Below, one piece after another: positions 18,566-27,772 of a DNA stretch of 64,000 bases; position 1 is the first letter of the stretch, and each line of letters starts with the position of its first letter. Under the pieces are notes generated by a model. The model searched no databases, was not told the DNA's origin, and saw only the letters and a program-made list of their open reading frames with translations. Position numbers and translations under genes: made by a program. This DNA comes from Paenibacillus mucilaginosus 3016 (lineage in GTDB: Bacteria; Bacillota; Bacilli; Paenibacillales; NBRC-103111), in NCBI RefSeq assembly GCF_000250655.1, contig NC_016935.1, forward strand, positions 3,552,001 through 3,616,000. Reading direction: 5' to 3'.

Positions 18566-19126
18566 ATGTCATTAGATAAAGATTTGCAGTGCAGAGAGAT
18601 CTATACGAAGGCTGTCTGTGGCAAAGGTCGCAAATTCTCGCAGGTAACGAACACGGTCACTCCGCCTCATGCTCCGACAAGTATTTTGGGTGCTTGGATC
18701 ATCAACAACCAATACGACGCGGTCAAATCGGGGGAGAACGTGGAAGTGGTAGGTACTTACGACATCAACATCTGGTATTCCTACGACCGGAATACAAAGA
18801 CCGATGTCGCGAAAGAAACGGTTTCTTACGCCGAGGTTGTGCCGCTTCACTACCTCGACAAGAAACATAAGCCGGGCACCGCCGAGGTCTCGGCCGTCGC
18901 TACCCAGGAACCCAACTGCGTGGAAGCAAGCATCTCCTCCAGCGGCTCGTCGGTTGTGCTCCGCGTAGAGCGGGAGTACAAGGTAGAGATGCTGGCCGAG
19001 ACTAAGGTGTGTGTGGTGGTATGCGGCAGCTGCGACGATTACGACGACAAACATGTTGAATTCGGCGGGGATGACGGGGACTATGAGGATCTCGATCCGG
19101 ACCTGCTCGATGAGGAACTGAACTGA
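18566..19126 (+). CDS. cotE: Outer spore coat morphogenetic protein CotE
   Basis: 186 residues from ATG 18566 (GGAGGAGG about 8 nt upstream). Core segments match CotE: REIYTKAVCGKGRKFSQ, PTSILGAWIINNQYDA, TYDINIWYSYDRNTKTDVA, QEPNCVEASIS, AETKVCVVV, and the very acidic C-terminal tail (DPDLLDEELN). CotE assembles the outer coat on the developing spore. In B. subtilis it lies just upstream of mutS, as here except that one gene intervenes. It has its own terminator (19178-19199). Mother-cell sporulation control is expected; no confident promoter was identified. Confidence 0.93.
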   Translation: MSLDKDLQCREIYTKAVCGKGRKFSQVTNTVTPPHAPTSILGAWIINNQYDAVKSGENVEVVGTYDINIWYSYDRNTKTDVAKETVSYAEVVPLHYLDKKHKPGTAEVSAVATQEPNCVEASISSSGSSVVLRVEREYKVEMLAETKVCVVVCGSCDDYDDKHVEFGGDDGDYEDLDPDLLDEELN

Positions 19127-19177
19127 TTTCTCTTATTCCTTTGCTGCCAGTATATGCCTGGCGGCCTTGTTTTGGCA

Positions 19178-19199
19178 GAGGGCGTCCGCCCTCTTTTTT
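19178..19199 (+). terminator. Terminator of cotE
   Basis: GAGGGC / GCCCTC stem with loop GTCC, followed by six T. Confidence 0.88.
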
Positions 19200-19301
19200 G
19201 TTCCGTAAGGTTGTCCTTAGACAATTGGGCCTTTACTGCGGGAAGCCTGGAGCCGGCTGCGGCCCGCCCCGCGGTCTCAGGGCCGGGAGGAGGAGCGGAG
19301 T

Positions 19302-20780
19302 ATGCGGGCTTTCCTGCTGCATTCGGGTGAAGAAAAGCTGCGGCCGCTTCTGGAGCGGCTGACGATCGCTCATGGAACGCGGCTGGAGCCGGCGGAGGAA
19401 GGCGGACACTTCATCATCCACTGGGGCGCTTACCATCCGGACCGCGGCAGCGCCGACGTGCTCCAGCCGGTGAAGGCGGTGCTGCTGGCCGGAAGCTCCG
19501 TACGGGCGGGGGAGACCCTGGCCCTGCACGGGATGGACAGCGCCCTTGGCGAGGTGGAGGCGGCCGGCGGCAGAAGCCGGCGCGGGAAGCAGCGGGGGGG
19601 TGCCGCGGAGGACGAGGGATGGACGCACGACTTCCTCGTGCCCGTCTTCCACCTCGAAGCGCTGACTCTGCTGCACCGGGGACCGGGCGTGTTCTACGGG
19701 GGCCGCGTCCCGGCCGGTGTCCGGCTGCCGGAAGGGCTGCCGGACCGCGGTTACGAGGAGGTGGGTCTCGAGCAGCCCACCTATTACGGCTCGAAGGCGC
19801 TTCGCGAAGCCGTCAAGGCGCTGTACGCCTTGGGGCTCGATTACGGGGTCGTCCGCATCGGCGTGCGCACCGGGGGGACGCTCGCTGTGCGGCGCGTCGA
19901 AGCCGTGCCGGAGCTGACCCCGCGGCTCGCGGAGCTGTTCGCCGGGGCGATGAACCGCTACGGCGCCCGGCTGGACGAGCGGCGGGGGGCGCCGCAGCTG
20001 GACGTGATGCTCGGCGCGGACCCTGAGTTTCTCCTGCTCAACGGGCGGGGCAAGGTGAGGTTCGCCTCGGCGTTCATGGACAAGGACGGGCCGGTCGGCT
20101 GTGATGCGATCGTGCTCCCGAGCCGGCGCAAAATCTATCCTCTCGCCGAGCTGCGGCCCCGGCCGAGCACGGAGGTGCGCGAGCTGATCGTCCAGCTCCA
20201 CCGGACGCTGCAGCTGGCCGCCAGGCGCATCACCGACGAGGAGCTCGTCTGGGTGGCGGGAGGCATGCCGGTGAAGGGCTTTCCGCTGGGCGGGCATATT
20301 CACTTCTCCCGCGTGGACCTGGAGAGCCGGCTGCTCCGCGTGCTGGACAATTACCTGGCCCTGCCGCTTACCCTCATCGAAGACGGGTCCACCGGCCAGC
20401 GGCGGCCGCAGTACGGCTTCCTCGGCGACTTCCGTCGCCAGCGGCACGGGGGCTTCGAGTACCGGGTGCTCCCGAGCTGGATGGTGTCGCCGGCCGTCGC
20501 CAAGGGCGTGCTTGCGCTGGCCAAGCTGGCGGCGGAGCATTATCCGCAGCTGCGCCAGCGTCCGCTGTCCGATCCCGAGGTCGCCAAGGCCTATTACCGG
20601 GGGGACAAGAGCCGGATCCGTCCGCTGCTGCCCGCGCTGTGGCGGGATCTGGAGCGGCTGCCGGGCTACGCCGCGCTGGAGGATTACCTGCTGCCGCTGC
20701 GCCGGATGATGGTGCAGATGCGGCCGTGGAACGAGCGAGAGGACATCCGCACCAAGTGGAAAATACGACCGTACTCTTGA
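19302..20780 (+). CDS. Predicted amidoligase, phiEco32-like COOH-NH2 ligase type 2
   Basis: 492 residues. The C-terminal half (about 245-450) carries ADPEFLL, RPSTEVRELI, GGHIHFS, EDGSTGQRRPQYGFLGDFR and GGFEYRVLPSWMVSP, the arrangement of the putative amidoligases related to glutamine synthetase and gamma-glutamyl-cysteine ligase folds, predicted to form ATP-dependent amide bonds. The N-terminal half (about 1-240) is a separate domain I do not recognise, with an Arg/Gly-rich linker near 88-105. ATG 19302 behind GGGAGGAGG. It sits between cotE and mutS, which are adjacent in B. subtilis; a role in coat or cell-surface peptide modification is inference from position only. Confidence 0.75.
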   Translation: MRAFLLHSGEEKLRPLLERLTIAHGTRLEPAEEGGHFIIHWGAYHPDRGSADVLQPVKAVLLAGSSVRAGETLALHGMDSALGEVEAAGGRSRRGKQRGGAAEDEGWTHDFLVPVFHLEALTLLHRGPGVFYGGRVPAGVRLPEGLPDRGYEEVGLEQPTYYGSKALREAVKALYALGLDYGVVRIGVRTGGTLAVRRVEAVPELTPRLAELFAGAMNRYGARLDERRGAPQLDVMLGADPEFLLLNGRGKVRFASAFMDKDGPVGCDAIVLPSRRKIYPLAELRPRPSTEVRELIVQLHRTLQLAARRITDEELVWVAGGMPVKGFPLGGHIHFSRVDLESRLLRVLDNYLALPLTLIEDGSTGQRRPQYGFLGDFRRQRHGGFEYRVLPSWMVSPAVAKGVLALAKLAAEHYPQLRQRPLSDPEVAKAYYRGDKSRIRPLLPALWRDLERLPGYAALEDYLLPLRRMMVQMRPWNEREDIRTKWKIRPYS

Positions 20781-20805
20781 GGGATGAGTGTTCTCTCGCA
20801 ATTCA

Positions 20806-20814
20806 TGCTATAAT
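20806..20814 (+). promoter_or_regulatory. Possible extended minus-10 promoter upstream of mutS
   Basis: TGCTATAAT (TATAAT 20809-20814) with no good minus-35; about 170 nt of leader before the mutS ATG. Confidence 0.45.
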
Positions 20815-20981
20815 GAAAAATAGAAAATAGAGCATGTCCGGCCGCGCCGAACGGGAGCGGCAGACGGGCCTTCGCGCGGCAGACCGGTTCCCATGCGGAA
20901 CAGGATGTGTGCAGACGGACCGGCTGCCCCGTGCGGCGCGGCCGCCATGCTGTGAGCAGGGCTTGGGGGTTAGGATAGGGC

Positions 20982-23760
20982 ATGGCCAAATATACGCCGA
21001 TGATCGAACAGTACCTCGCCGTGAAGGCGGAGGTGCCGGACGCTTTTTTGTTTTTCCGTTTGGGCGATTTCTATGAAATGTTTTTCGAAGATGCGGTGAA
21101 TGCCGCCAGAGAGCTTGAGATTACCCTGACCGGACGGGAAGGCGGGGGCGAGCGGATCCCGATGTGCGGGGTGCCGTACCATTCCGCCGAGAACTATATT
21201 GCGAGGCTGATAGAAAAGGGCTTCAAGGTCGCGATCTGCGAGCAGGTGGAGGATCCGGCGGAAGCGAAGGGCGTCGTGCGCCGCGAGATCGTGCGCATCG
21301 TAACTCCGGGGACCGTGATGGATGCCCGGTCGCTCTCGGAGACGGCGAACAACTACATCGTCTCCGTGACGGCGGCCGGCGGCGGCTACGCGCTGGCGGC
21401 GTGCGATATCTCGACGGGGGAGTTCTACGTGACCCGGACCGACGGGTCCTTCGAGCTGCTGCTTGACGAGCTCAACGCCTACAGCCCTTCCGAGCTGCTC
21501 GGCGCAGGGGCGCTGCTGGAGCGCATCCGCGGAGCCGCCGCGGCATGGCTGACGACTTCAGTACTTACGCCGCGGGAGCACCGGCCGGTGAACGGAGGCC
21601 TCTCGCCCGAAGGGCACTTCAGCGAATCCCAGCTGGCTGCCCTGCCGCAGGGCGGGCGGGAAGCCGTGGCGCTGCTCATGGGCTACCTGCAGGAGACCCA
21701 GAAGCGGTCGCTCGGGCATATCAAGCATATCCGGATCTACGAGCCGAGCCAGTACATGGTTATGGACCCCTTCACGCGCCGTAACCTGGAGCTCGTGGAG
21801 ACGGTGCGTGACCGCAGTAAGAAGGGCACGCTGCTCTGGCTGCTGGACAAGACGGTCACGGCCATGGGCGGGCGGCTGCTCCGCCGCTGGATCGAGAAGC
21901 CGCTGATGAATGCGGCGGCCATCGAGAGCCGGCTCGAAGCGGTCGAGCGGCTCTATCTACCAGCTCATCCTGCGGGATGAGCTGAAGGGCGCGCTGCGCG
22001 AAGTATACGACCTCGAGCGGCTCACCGCCCGCATCGCTTACGGCAGTGCGAACGCGCGCGACCTTGCCGCGCTGAAGCTGTCGCTGCAGCAGGTGCCGCA
22101 GCTCCGCGAGCTGCTGGCAGGCAGCGGTTCGCCGGCGCTCGGAGAGCTCGGCGAGCGGATGGACCCATGCTCGGATGTCATGCAACTGATCCATGATGCG
22201 ATCGTGGACGAGCCGCCGGTGTCGATCCGCGACGGCGGCATGATCCGCCCGGGACTCAGCCCGCGGCTCGACGAGCTCCGCGAGGCCGGGACGAACGGCA
22301 AGCAGTGGCTTGCCGAGCTCGAGCGGCAGGAGCGGGAGCGCACCGGCATCCGCTCGCTGAAGATCGGCTACAACAAGGTGTTCGGCTACTTTATTGAGAT
22401 CTCCAAAGCGAACCTCGGCTCGCTCGAGGAAGGACGCTACGAGCGCAAGCAGACGCTCGCGAATGCGGAGCGCTTCGTGACGCCGGAGCTCAAGGAGAAG
22501 GAAGCGCTGATTCTCGAAGCCCAGGAGGGCATGGTCGATCTCGAGTACGGCCTGTTCCTGGAGCTGCGCGACAAGGTCGCCGCCCATATCCCCCGCCTGC
22601 AGGCGCTTGCAGAGCTCATCGCGACTGCGGACGTGTTCCAGTCGATCGCGCAGGTCAGCGCGGCGAACCGGTACGTCCGCCCCGAGGTGGGCGACTTCTA
22701 CCCGCTGGAGATCGAGGAAGGGCGCCATCCCGTGGTGGAAGCGGTGCTCGAGGACGGCGTGTTCATCATGAACGATACCGTGCTTTCGAAGGAAGAGGGC
22801 AGCACGATGCTCATCACCGGCCCGAATATGGCCGGCAAGAGCACCTACATGCGCCAGGTGGCGATGATCTGCCTCATGGCGCAGATCGGCTGCTTCGTTC
22901 CGGCGAAGCGGGCCAAGGTGCCGGTGACCGACCGCATCTTCACGCGGATCGGCGCAGCGGACGACCTCATCGGCGGGCAGAGCACCTTCATGGTCGAGAT
23001 GATGGATATCCAGGTCATGACGGAGAAGGCGACGCCGAAGTCGCTCGTCATCATCGACGAGCTCGGACGCGGCACGTCGACCGGAGAAGGGATGGCGATC
23101 GCCCAGGCGGTGATCGAGTACCTGCACGACCGGATCGGCTGCAAGACGCTCGTCTCGACCCACTTCCATGAGCTGGCTCATCTCGAAGAGAGCCTGAAGG
23201 ACTTGCGCAACTACTGCATGGCCGTGAAGGAGAGCGGCCAGCAGGTGACCTTTCTGCGCAAGCTCGTAAGGGGGGCAGCGAGCACCTCGTACGGCATCTA
23301 CTGCGCGCAGATCGCCGGTCTGCCGGAGAGCATCATCGGCCGGTCTTACGAGCTGCTCCATGTATTCGAAGAACGCTCGGAGGGGCTGCAGGAGCGGATC
23401 CAGTCCGCTCCGGAGACCCGTCCTGCGGCTGATGAAGGCACGGCTGTGCCGGTGGGGTCCGCTGGGGCAGAGACCTTGGCTGCCGCTGCTGCCGGGACGG
23501 CAGCAGGCGCTGATCCCGCAGCCGCAGAACACGCGCCTCCGGCGGCGGTCACGGTGATGGAAGCCCCGGCCGCTCCGGCTTACGCCCCGCAGGGGATTGA
23601 ACAGCTCAGCCTGTTCGCCGTGGAAGAGAAGCCGAGCCGCTCTGCGAAGAAGGACCCGAAGCAGGAGAAGGTGCTGGAGCAGCTGCGCACGCTGGATTTG
23701 ATGAATATGACGCCGATGTCGGCGATGAACTTTTTATATGAATTGAAGAAGCTGGTTTGA
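20982..23760 (+). CDS. mutS: DNA mismatch recognition ATPase MutS, frameshifted
   Basis: About 925 residues after removing one base near 21951-21960. The first frame holds the mismatch-binding domain with F-x-E as FYEMF (about residues 28-32), up to RRWIEKPLM and EAVERLY; the second continues YQLILRDELKGAL through the ATPase: GPNMAGKST (Walker A), STFMVEMMD, DELGRGTST, STHFHELA. The C-terminus has a long Ala/Pro/Gly-rich linker (about 820-860) and a beta-clamp-binding QLSLF, then the conserved tetramerisation-type helix ending LYELKKLV. Both sides of the break are fully conserved, so sequence error is likelier than decay. Works with MutL, 1.9 kb downstream. Confidence 0.93.
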
Positions 23761-24136
23761 GCAGCTTCGAGAGATGAGAGAGAAGAGAATCCTGTCCATG
23801 GACGGCATGAGATAGAGTCAACGACAGGTGAGAGGTTTATTTTGTAAGTGACCTCTGAGCGAAGCTTTCATTAGGACGTCAGGCTGCTAGCGAGATTGGT
23901 TTTGAGAAGTTTAGAGTAAACAAATAATGCATAGCGAGATATTTCATTTTGGTAGTGACCTTTGAACGAAGTTCAACGGAACTTAATACAGAGCGAGATG
24001 TTTCATTTTGAAAGTGACCTTTGAACGAAGTTGAACGGAACTTAATACAGAGCGAGATATTTCATTTTGAAAGTGACCTTTGAACGAAGTTCAACGGAAC
24101 GAGAAATGAAATATCGAGCGTTAGGAGCCCCAGCAG
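23761..24136. other. AT-rich mutS-ctp intergenic region with tandem repeats
   Basis: 376 bases without a credible gene, clearly more AT-rich than the flanking genes. Contents: the 59-bp tandem array, a degenerate half-unit at about 23836-23910, and an inverted end (AAATGAAATATC at about 24104-24116 against GATATTTCATTT inside the repeat). Confidence 0.7.
23934..24110. repeat. Three tandem copies of a 59-bp unit
   Basis: Units begin with GCGAGAT at 23934, 23993 and 24052, so the period is 59 bp. Copies 1 and 2 differ at only a few positions; copy 3 matches for about 49 bp (to 24100) and then diverges. Each contains GTGACCTTTGAACGAAGTT and, in copy 1, the perfect hairpin AAGTTC-AACG-GAACTT. 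Confidence 0.92.
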
Positions 24137-25600
24137 ATGAAACGCAAAAAAAGCATGAACATGTGGCGCCGTTCGGCGGCCGCCGTCCTGTCGATGACCC
24201 TGCTGCTTCCGGCAGCGCAGCCTCTGCAGGCCGCAGGTACCGAAAGCTCTGGCGCCAGCCGGGTGCAGGAAGTCATGGAGCTCCTTCAGAAGAAGCATGT
24301 CAGCGCCCCTTCGGCGGACGCCTTGTCGGATGCGGCGGTGAAGGCCATGGTGGAGTCGCTTGAGGATCCGTATACGCAGTACTTTACACCGGAAGAGCTC
24401 CAGCAGTTCGAAGATGCGGTGGAGAACCAGTACGTCGGCATCGGCGTGCGGATCGGCCTGGAGCCGGAAGGCGTGTATATCGCCGATGTGTTCGAAGGCT
24501 CGCCCGCCAAGGAAGCCGGGCTTGCCCCAGGCGACCTGATCGTGACGGTCGGCGGCACCTCGGTGGCCGGCAAGAAAACCGGTGAAGTCGCCGAGCTGAT
24601 CGCCGGCGAGCCGGGCACGACGGTGGTGGTCGGGGTCGTCCGCGGCAGCGAGACGAAGGAATTCACCGTCAGCCGCAAGAAGGTTCAGATTCCAACGGTC
24701 GTCTCCCGCGTATTCCCGTCGAAGGTCGGTTACCTGGAGATCGCAAGCTTCTCGAGCGATGCGGACGAGCTGCTCGAGAAGGAGCTTGCCGAGCTGAAGA
24801 GCCAGGGGATCCGCTCGCTGATCCTCGACCTGCGGGATAACCCGGGCGGTCTGCTCGAATCGGCGAAGGGCATGATCCGGCAGTTCGTCAAGGAAGGCAC
24901 GCTGATTCATACGCTCGACAGCAGCCGAGTGGACAAGCCGGTGGAATTCTCGGGCGGTACGACACAGCCGTTCCCGCTCTACGTGCTCGTCAATGAGAAC
25001 AGCGCTTCGGCCTCCGAGGTGCTGACCGGCGCCCTGCAGGACTACGGGGCGGCGAAGGTGATCGGGGCCCATACGTACGGCAAGGGAAGCGTACAAAGCG
25101 TATACGAGCTTGAGGGCGGAGGCGCCCTGAAGGTCACGATCGAGGAGTACCTCACACCGAAGAACCGCAAGGTGAACCACGTCGGCCTCGATCCGGACGT
25201 TGCGGTGGAGGGCTATCTCGCCCAGCTGCTGACGGCTCTCCGGCTCGCCGGCGAGAAGGAGCCCGTGCTGACGGCCGACCCGCGCATTACGACCGTAGGC
25301 GGCGTGATGGTGCAGGATACGCTGGACGTCGTGCGCGAGGGCGGACAGACCTATGTTCCGGCTCGTGCGCTGGCCGCTTACCTTGGCGGTACGGTCCAGT
25401 GGAACGAGGCTTCCCGCTCGGTGGTGCTTGTCTCGGCTGACGGTACCACGATGTATACGCCGGGCGAGGGGGGCTTCCTGCTGAAGGAAGGCACCGGGTT
25501 CGTTTCGCTGAACGGGGTATCGAAGGATGCCTTCGGCAGCTCGCTGCAGTGGATCGATGACGGACGGAAGCTGACGATCCGCACCGGCGCTTCGAAGTAG
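24137..25600 (+). CDS. C-terminal processing protease (S41, CtpA/CtpB-like) with stalk domain
   Basis: 487 residues. A signal peptide (about 1-32), a short helical segment (SRVQEVMELLQKKH), a PDZ domain (about 95-175, NQYVGIGVRI and SPAKEAGLAPGDLI), the S41 catalytic core with Ser291 (in SASASE), Lys316 and Gln320 (TYGKGSVQ), and a C-terminal copper-amine-oxidase-N-like stalk domain (about 392-485, PARALAAYLGGTVQWNE). It should be exported and cleave proteins at exposed C-termini; CtpB homologues act in SigK activation during sporulation, but I cannot say that this one does. The stalk domain is not part of classical CtpB. ATG 24137 has a weak GGAG site. Confidence 0.92.
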   Translation: MKRKKSMNMWRRSAAAVLSMTLLLPAAQPLQAAGTESSGASRVQEVMELLQKKHVSAPSADALSDAAVKAMVESLEDPYTQYFTPEELQQFEDAVENQYVGIGVRIGLEPEGVYIADVFEGSPAKEAGLAPGDLIVTVGGTSVAGKKTGEVAELIAGEPGTTVVVGVVRGSETKEFTVSRKKVQIPTVVSRVFPSKVGYLEIASFSSDADELLEKELAELKSQGIRSLILDLRDNPGGLLESAKGMIRQFVKEGTLIHTLDSSRVDKPVEFSGGTTQPFPLYVLVNENSASASEVLTGALQDYGAAKVIGAHTYGKGSVQSVYELEGGGALKVTIEEYLTPKNRKVNHVGLDPDVAVEGYLAQLLTALRLAGEKEPVLTADPRITTVGGVMVQDTLDVVREGGQTYVPARALAAYLGGTVQWNEASRSVVLVSADGTTMYTPGEGGFLLKEGTGFVSLNGVSKDAFGSSLQWIDDGRKLTIRTGASK

Positions 25601-25696
25601 AGGGCGGTGGTCCCGGGGCTGCGGCTGCAGCGCCCGGCTGACCTCGGCCATCGCATTCGCTTACTGCAAATACAGGTAAGGAGGGCCTTCGCCCTT

Positions 25697-27772
25697 ATGG
25701 GAAAAATCACAATCTTGGATGAACATATCGCGAACCAGATCGCGGCGGGCGAAGTGGTCGAGCGGCCGTCCTCCGTCGTCAAGGAGCTCGTGGAAAATGC
25801 GGTTGACGCCGGAAGCACCCGCGTCGACGTGTCCATCGAGGAAGGCGGACTGCAGCTGATCCGGGTTACGGATAACGGCGGAGGGATCGAAGAGGACGAT
25901 GTCGAGGCCGCCTTCTTCCGTCATGCGACGAGCAAGATCGCCACGTCCCAGGATCTGTTCAGCATCCGCACGCTCGGCTTCCGGGGCGAGGCGCTGCCGA
26001 GTATCGCGGCGGTGAGCAAGGTGGAATGCCTCACTTCAGCCGGTTCTACCGGTCTGGGCACCCGCCTCCGCATCGAAGGGGGGACCGTCCGTCTCAAGGA
26101 GGATGCGGCCGCACAGCGCGGAACCGATTTGTCGGTGCGCGAGCTGTTTTATAACACGCCGGCGCGTCTAAAATATATGAAGACGGTCCAGACGGAGCTC
26201 GGCCATGTGACGGACTACATGTACCGCCTCGCCCTGGCGTATCCGAACATTGCTTTCACGCTGAAGCACAACGGCCATGTCCTGCTCCAGACGCTGGGCA
26301 GCGGCGACCTGCTGCAGGCCGTGGCGGCGGTGTACGGTTCGTCGCTTGCCAAGAGCATGCTGAAGATCGAGGGGGAGACGCTCGATTACAAGCTCGAAGG
26401 CCTGATCTCGAAGCCCGAGCTGACGCGGGCCAACCGCGGCGGCATCACGACGGTCATCAACGGCCGCTACATCCGCAGCTTCCCGGTCAACCAGGCGCTC
26501 CTGCAGGGGTATCATACCCTGCTGCCGATCGGACGCTTCCCGGTGGCGGTGCTGCATCTGACGATGGACCCGACGCTGGTCGACGTCAACGTGCATCCCG
26601 CGAAGCTGGAGGTGCGCTTCAGCAAGGAGCCTGAGCTCATCGCGCTCATCGAGAACGCGGTGCGCGAGACGCTCGGCCGCCAGCGGCTGATCCCGCAGGG
26701 CGGAGCACCGGCGGCGCCGGCGCGCGTGCGTGAGCAGCTCGTGCAGGAGCAGCTCGAGCTGTACCGGCCGCAGGCCGCCTCCGCGGCGGAGCCGGCGCGC
26801 GTGCGTGAGCAGCTCGTGCAGGAGCAGCTCGAGCTGTACCGGCCGCAGGCCGCCTCCGCGGCGGAGCCGGCGGCAGTCCCGCCGGCCGCCGTGCGCAGCG
26901 AAGCGCCGGCCGCTTCGCCGGGCGGCAGCCCCTTCGGCGGCGGCCCGCGCGGCGCAGGCGCCCCTGCGCCCGCTGCACAGCCGCAGGCGCAGGCGCCTTG
27001 GGCGCCGCCCGCACGCGCGGACGGCCCGGCGGCGTCCGCGCCGCGGCTGCGCGAAGCCGGCGCGGCCTATGCCGAGCGGCCTGCGCCGGCGCGGGGGCCG
27101 GGCGATGCCCGCGAGACCGCCGCGGCCAGCGGAGCGCTGCTGCGCGCGCTGGCGCAGACGGAAGCGTCCGCGCCTCCCGCGCTGCCGGCGTTCCCGAAGC
27201 TGACGCCGATCGGCCAGCTGCACGGCACGTATATCGTCGCGCAGAACGAGGAAGGGCTGTTCCTCGTCGATCAGCATGCGGCGCATGAGCGGATCAACTA
27301 CGAGCACTACTTCGACCTGTTCGGCCGTCCGGCCGAGGCGAGCCAGGAGCTCCTTGTGCCGATGACGCTTGAGTACACCTCGGTCGAGGCGCTCCGGCTG
27401 ACGGAGAAGCTGCCCCAGCTCGAGCAGGCGGGGGTGTACCTGGAGCCGTTCGGAGGCACGTCGTTCCTCGTGCGGGCTTATCCGCACTGGCTTCCGAAGG
27501 GCGAGGAGCAGGCGATCGTCGAAGAGATGATCGACCTGCTGCTGCAGGACAAGAAGGGCATCGACATTGCGAAGTTCCGGGAGAAGGCGGCGATCATGTG
27601 CTCGTGCAAGGCTTCGATCAAGGCGAACCAGAGCATGGGCACCCTTGAGATCGAGGTGCTGCTCGACCGGCTGGCCGCCTGCCGCAATCCGTACACCTGT
27701 CCGCACGGCCGGCCGATTGTGGTCAGCTTCTCAACATACGAATTAGAGAAAATGTTCAAAAGGGTGATGTAA
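25697..27772 (+). CDS. mutL: DNA mismatch repair protein MutL (endonuclease type)
   Basis: 691 residues (ATG 25697 after AAGGAGGG). GHKL ATPase motifs: ELVENAVDAG, VTDNGGGI, TLGFRGEAL; the N-terminal domain ends about residue 335. The linker (about 340-490) is Ala/Pro/Arg-rich and contains an exact 25-residue duplication. The C-terminal domain has the metal-site motif DQHAAHERINYE, CSCKASIKAN and CPHGRP, so it should nick DNA like other MutL proteins of bacteria lacking MutH. Located 1.9 kb after mutS, separated by the protease; TTG of the next gene follows the stop directly. Confidence 0.96.
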   Translation: MGKITILDEHIANQIAAGEVVERPSSVVKELVENAVDAGSTRVDVSIEEGGLQLIRVTDNGGGIEEDDVEAAFFRHATSKIATSQDLFSIRTLGFRGEALPSIAAVSKVECLTSAGSTGLGTRLRIEGGTVRLKEDAAAQRGTDLSVRELFYNTPARLKYMKTVQTELGHVTDYMYRLALAYPNIAFTLKHNGHVLLQTLGSGDLLQAVAAVYGSSLAKSMLKIEGETLDYKLEGLISKPELTRANRGGITTVINGRYIRSFPVNQALLQGYHTLLPIGRFPVAVLHLTMDPTLVDVNVHPAKLEVRFSKEPELIALIENAVRETLGRQRLIPQGGAPAAPARVREQLVQEQLELYRPQAASAAEPARVREQLVQEQLELYRPQAASAAEPAAVPPAAVRSEAPAASPGGSPFGGGPRGAGAPAPAAQPQAQAPWAPPARADGPAASAPRLREAGAAYAERPAPARGPGDARETAAASGALLRALAQTEASAPPALPAFPKLTPIGQLHGTYIVAQNEEGLFLVDQHAAHERINYEHYFDLFGRPAEASQELLVPMTLEYTSVEALRLTEKLPQLEQAGVYLEPFGGTSFLVRAYPHWLPKGEEQAIVEEMIDLLLQDKKGIDIAKFREKAAIMCSCKASIKANQSMGTLEIEVLLDRLAACRNPYTCPHGRPIVVSFSTYELEKMFKRVM
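26716..26865 (+). repeat. In-frame 75-bp tandem duplication in the mutL linker
   Basis: Bases 26716-26790 recur identically at 26791-26865, duplicating 25 codons that include ARVREQLVQEQLELYRPQ. The reading frame is kept. Confidence 0.95.

Noticed and set aside
21856..23532. Long open frame antisense to mutS, and similar antisense frames over metH, mutL, glnA and others
   Set aside because: GC-rich genes generate long complementary frames; these lack ribosome sites and recognisable motifs, whereas the sense frames carry full conserved domains.
23934..24110. CRISPR-like array
   Set aside because: The 59-bp units are contiguous with no unique spacers, and there is no cas gene.
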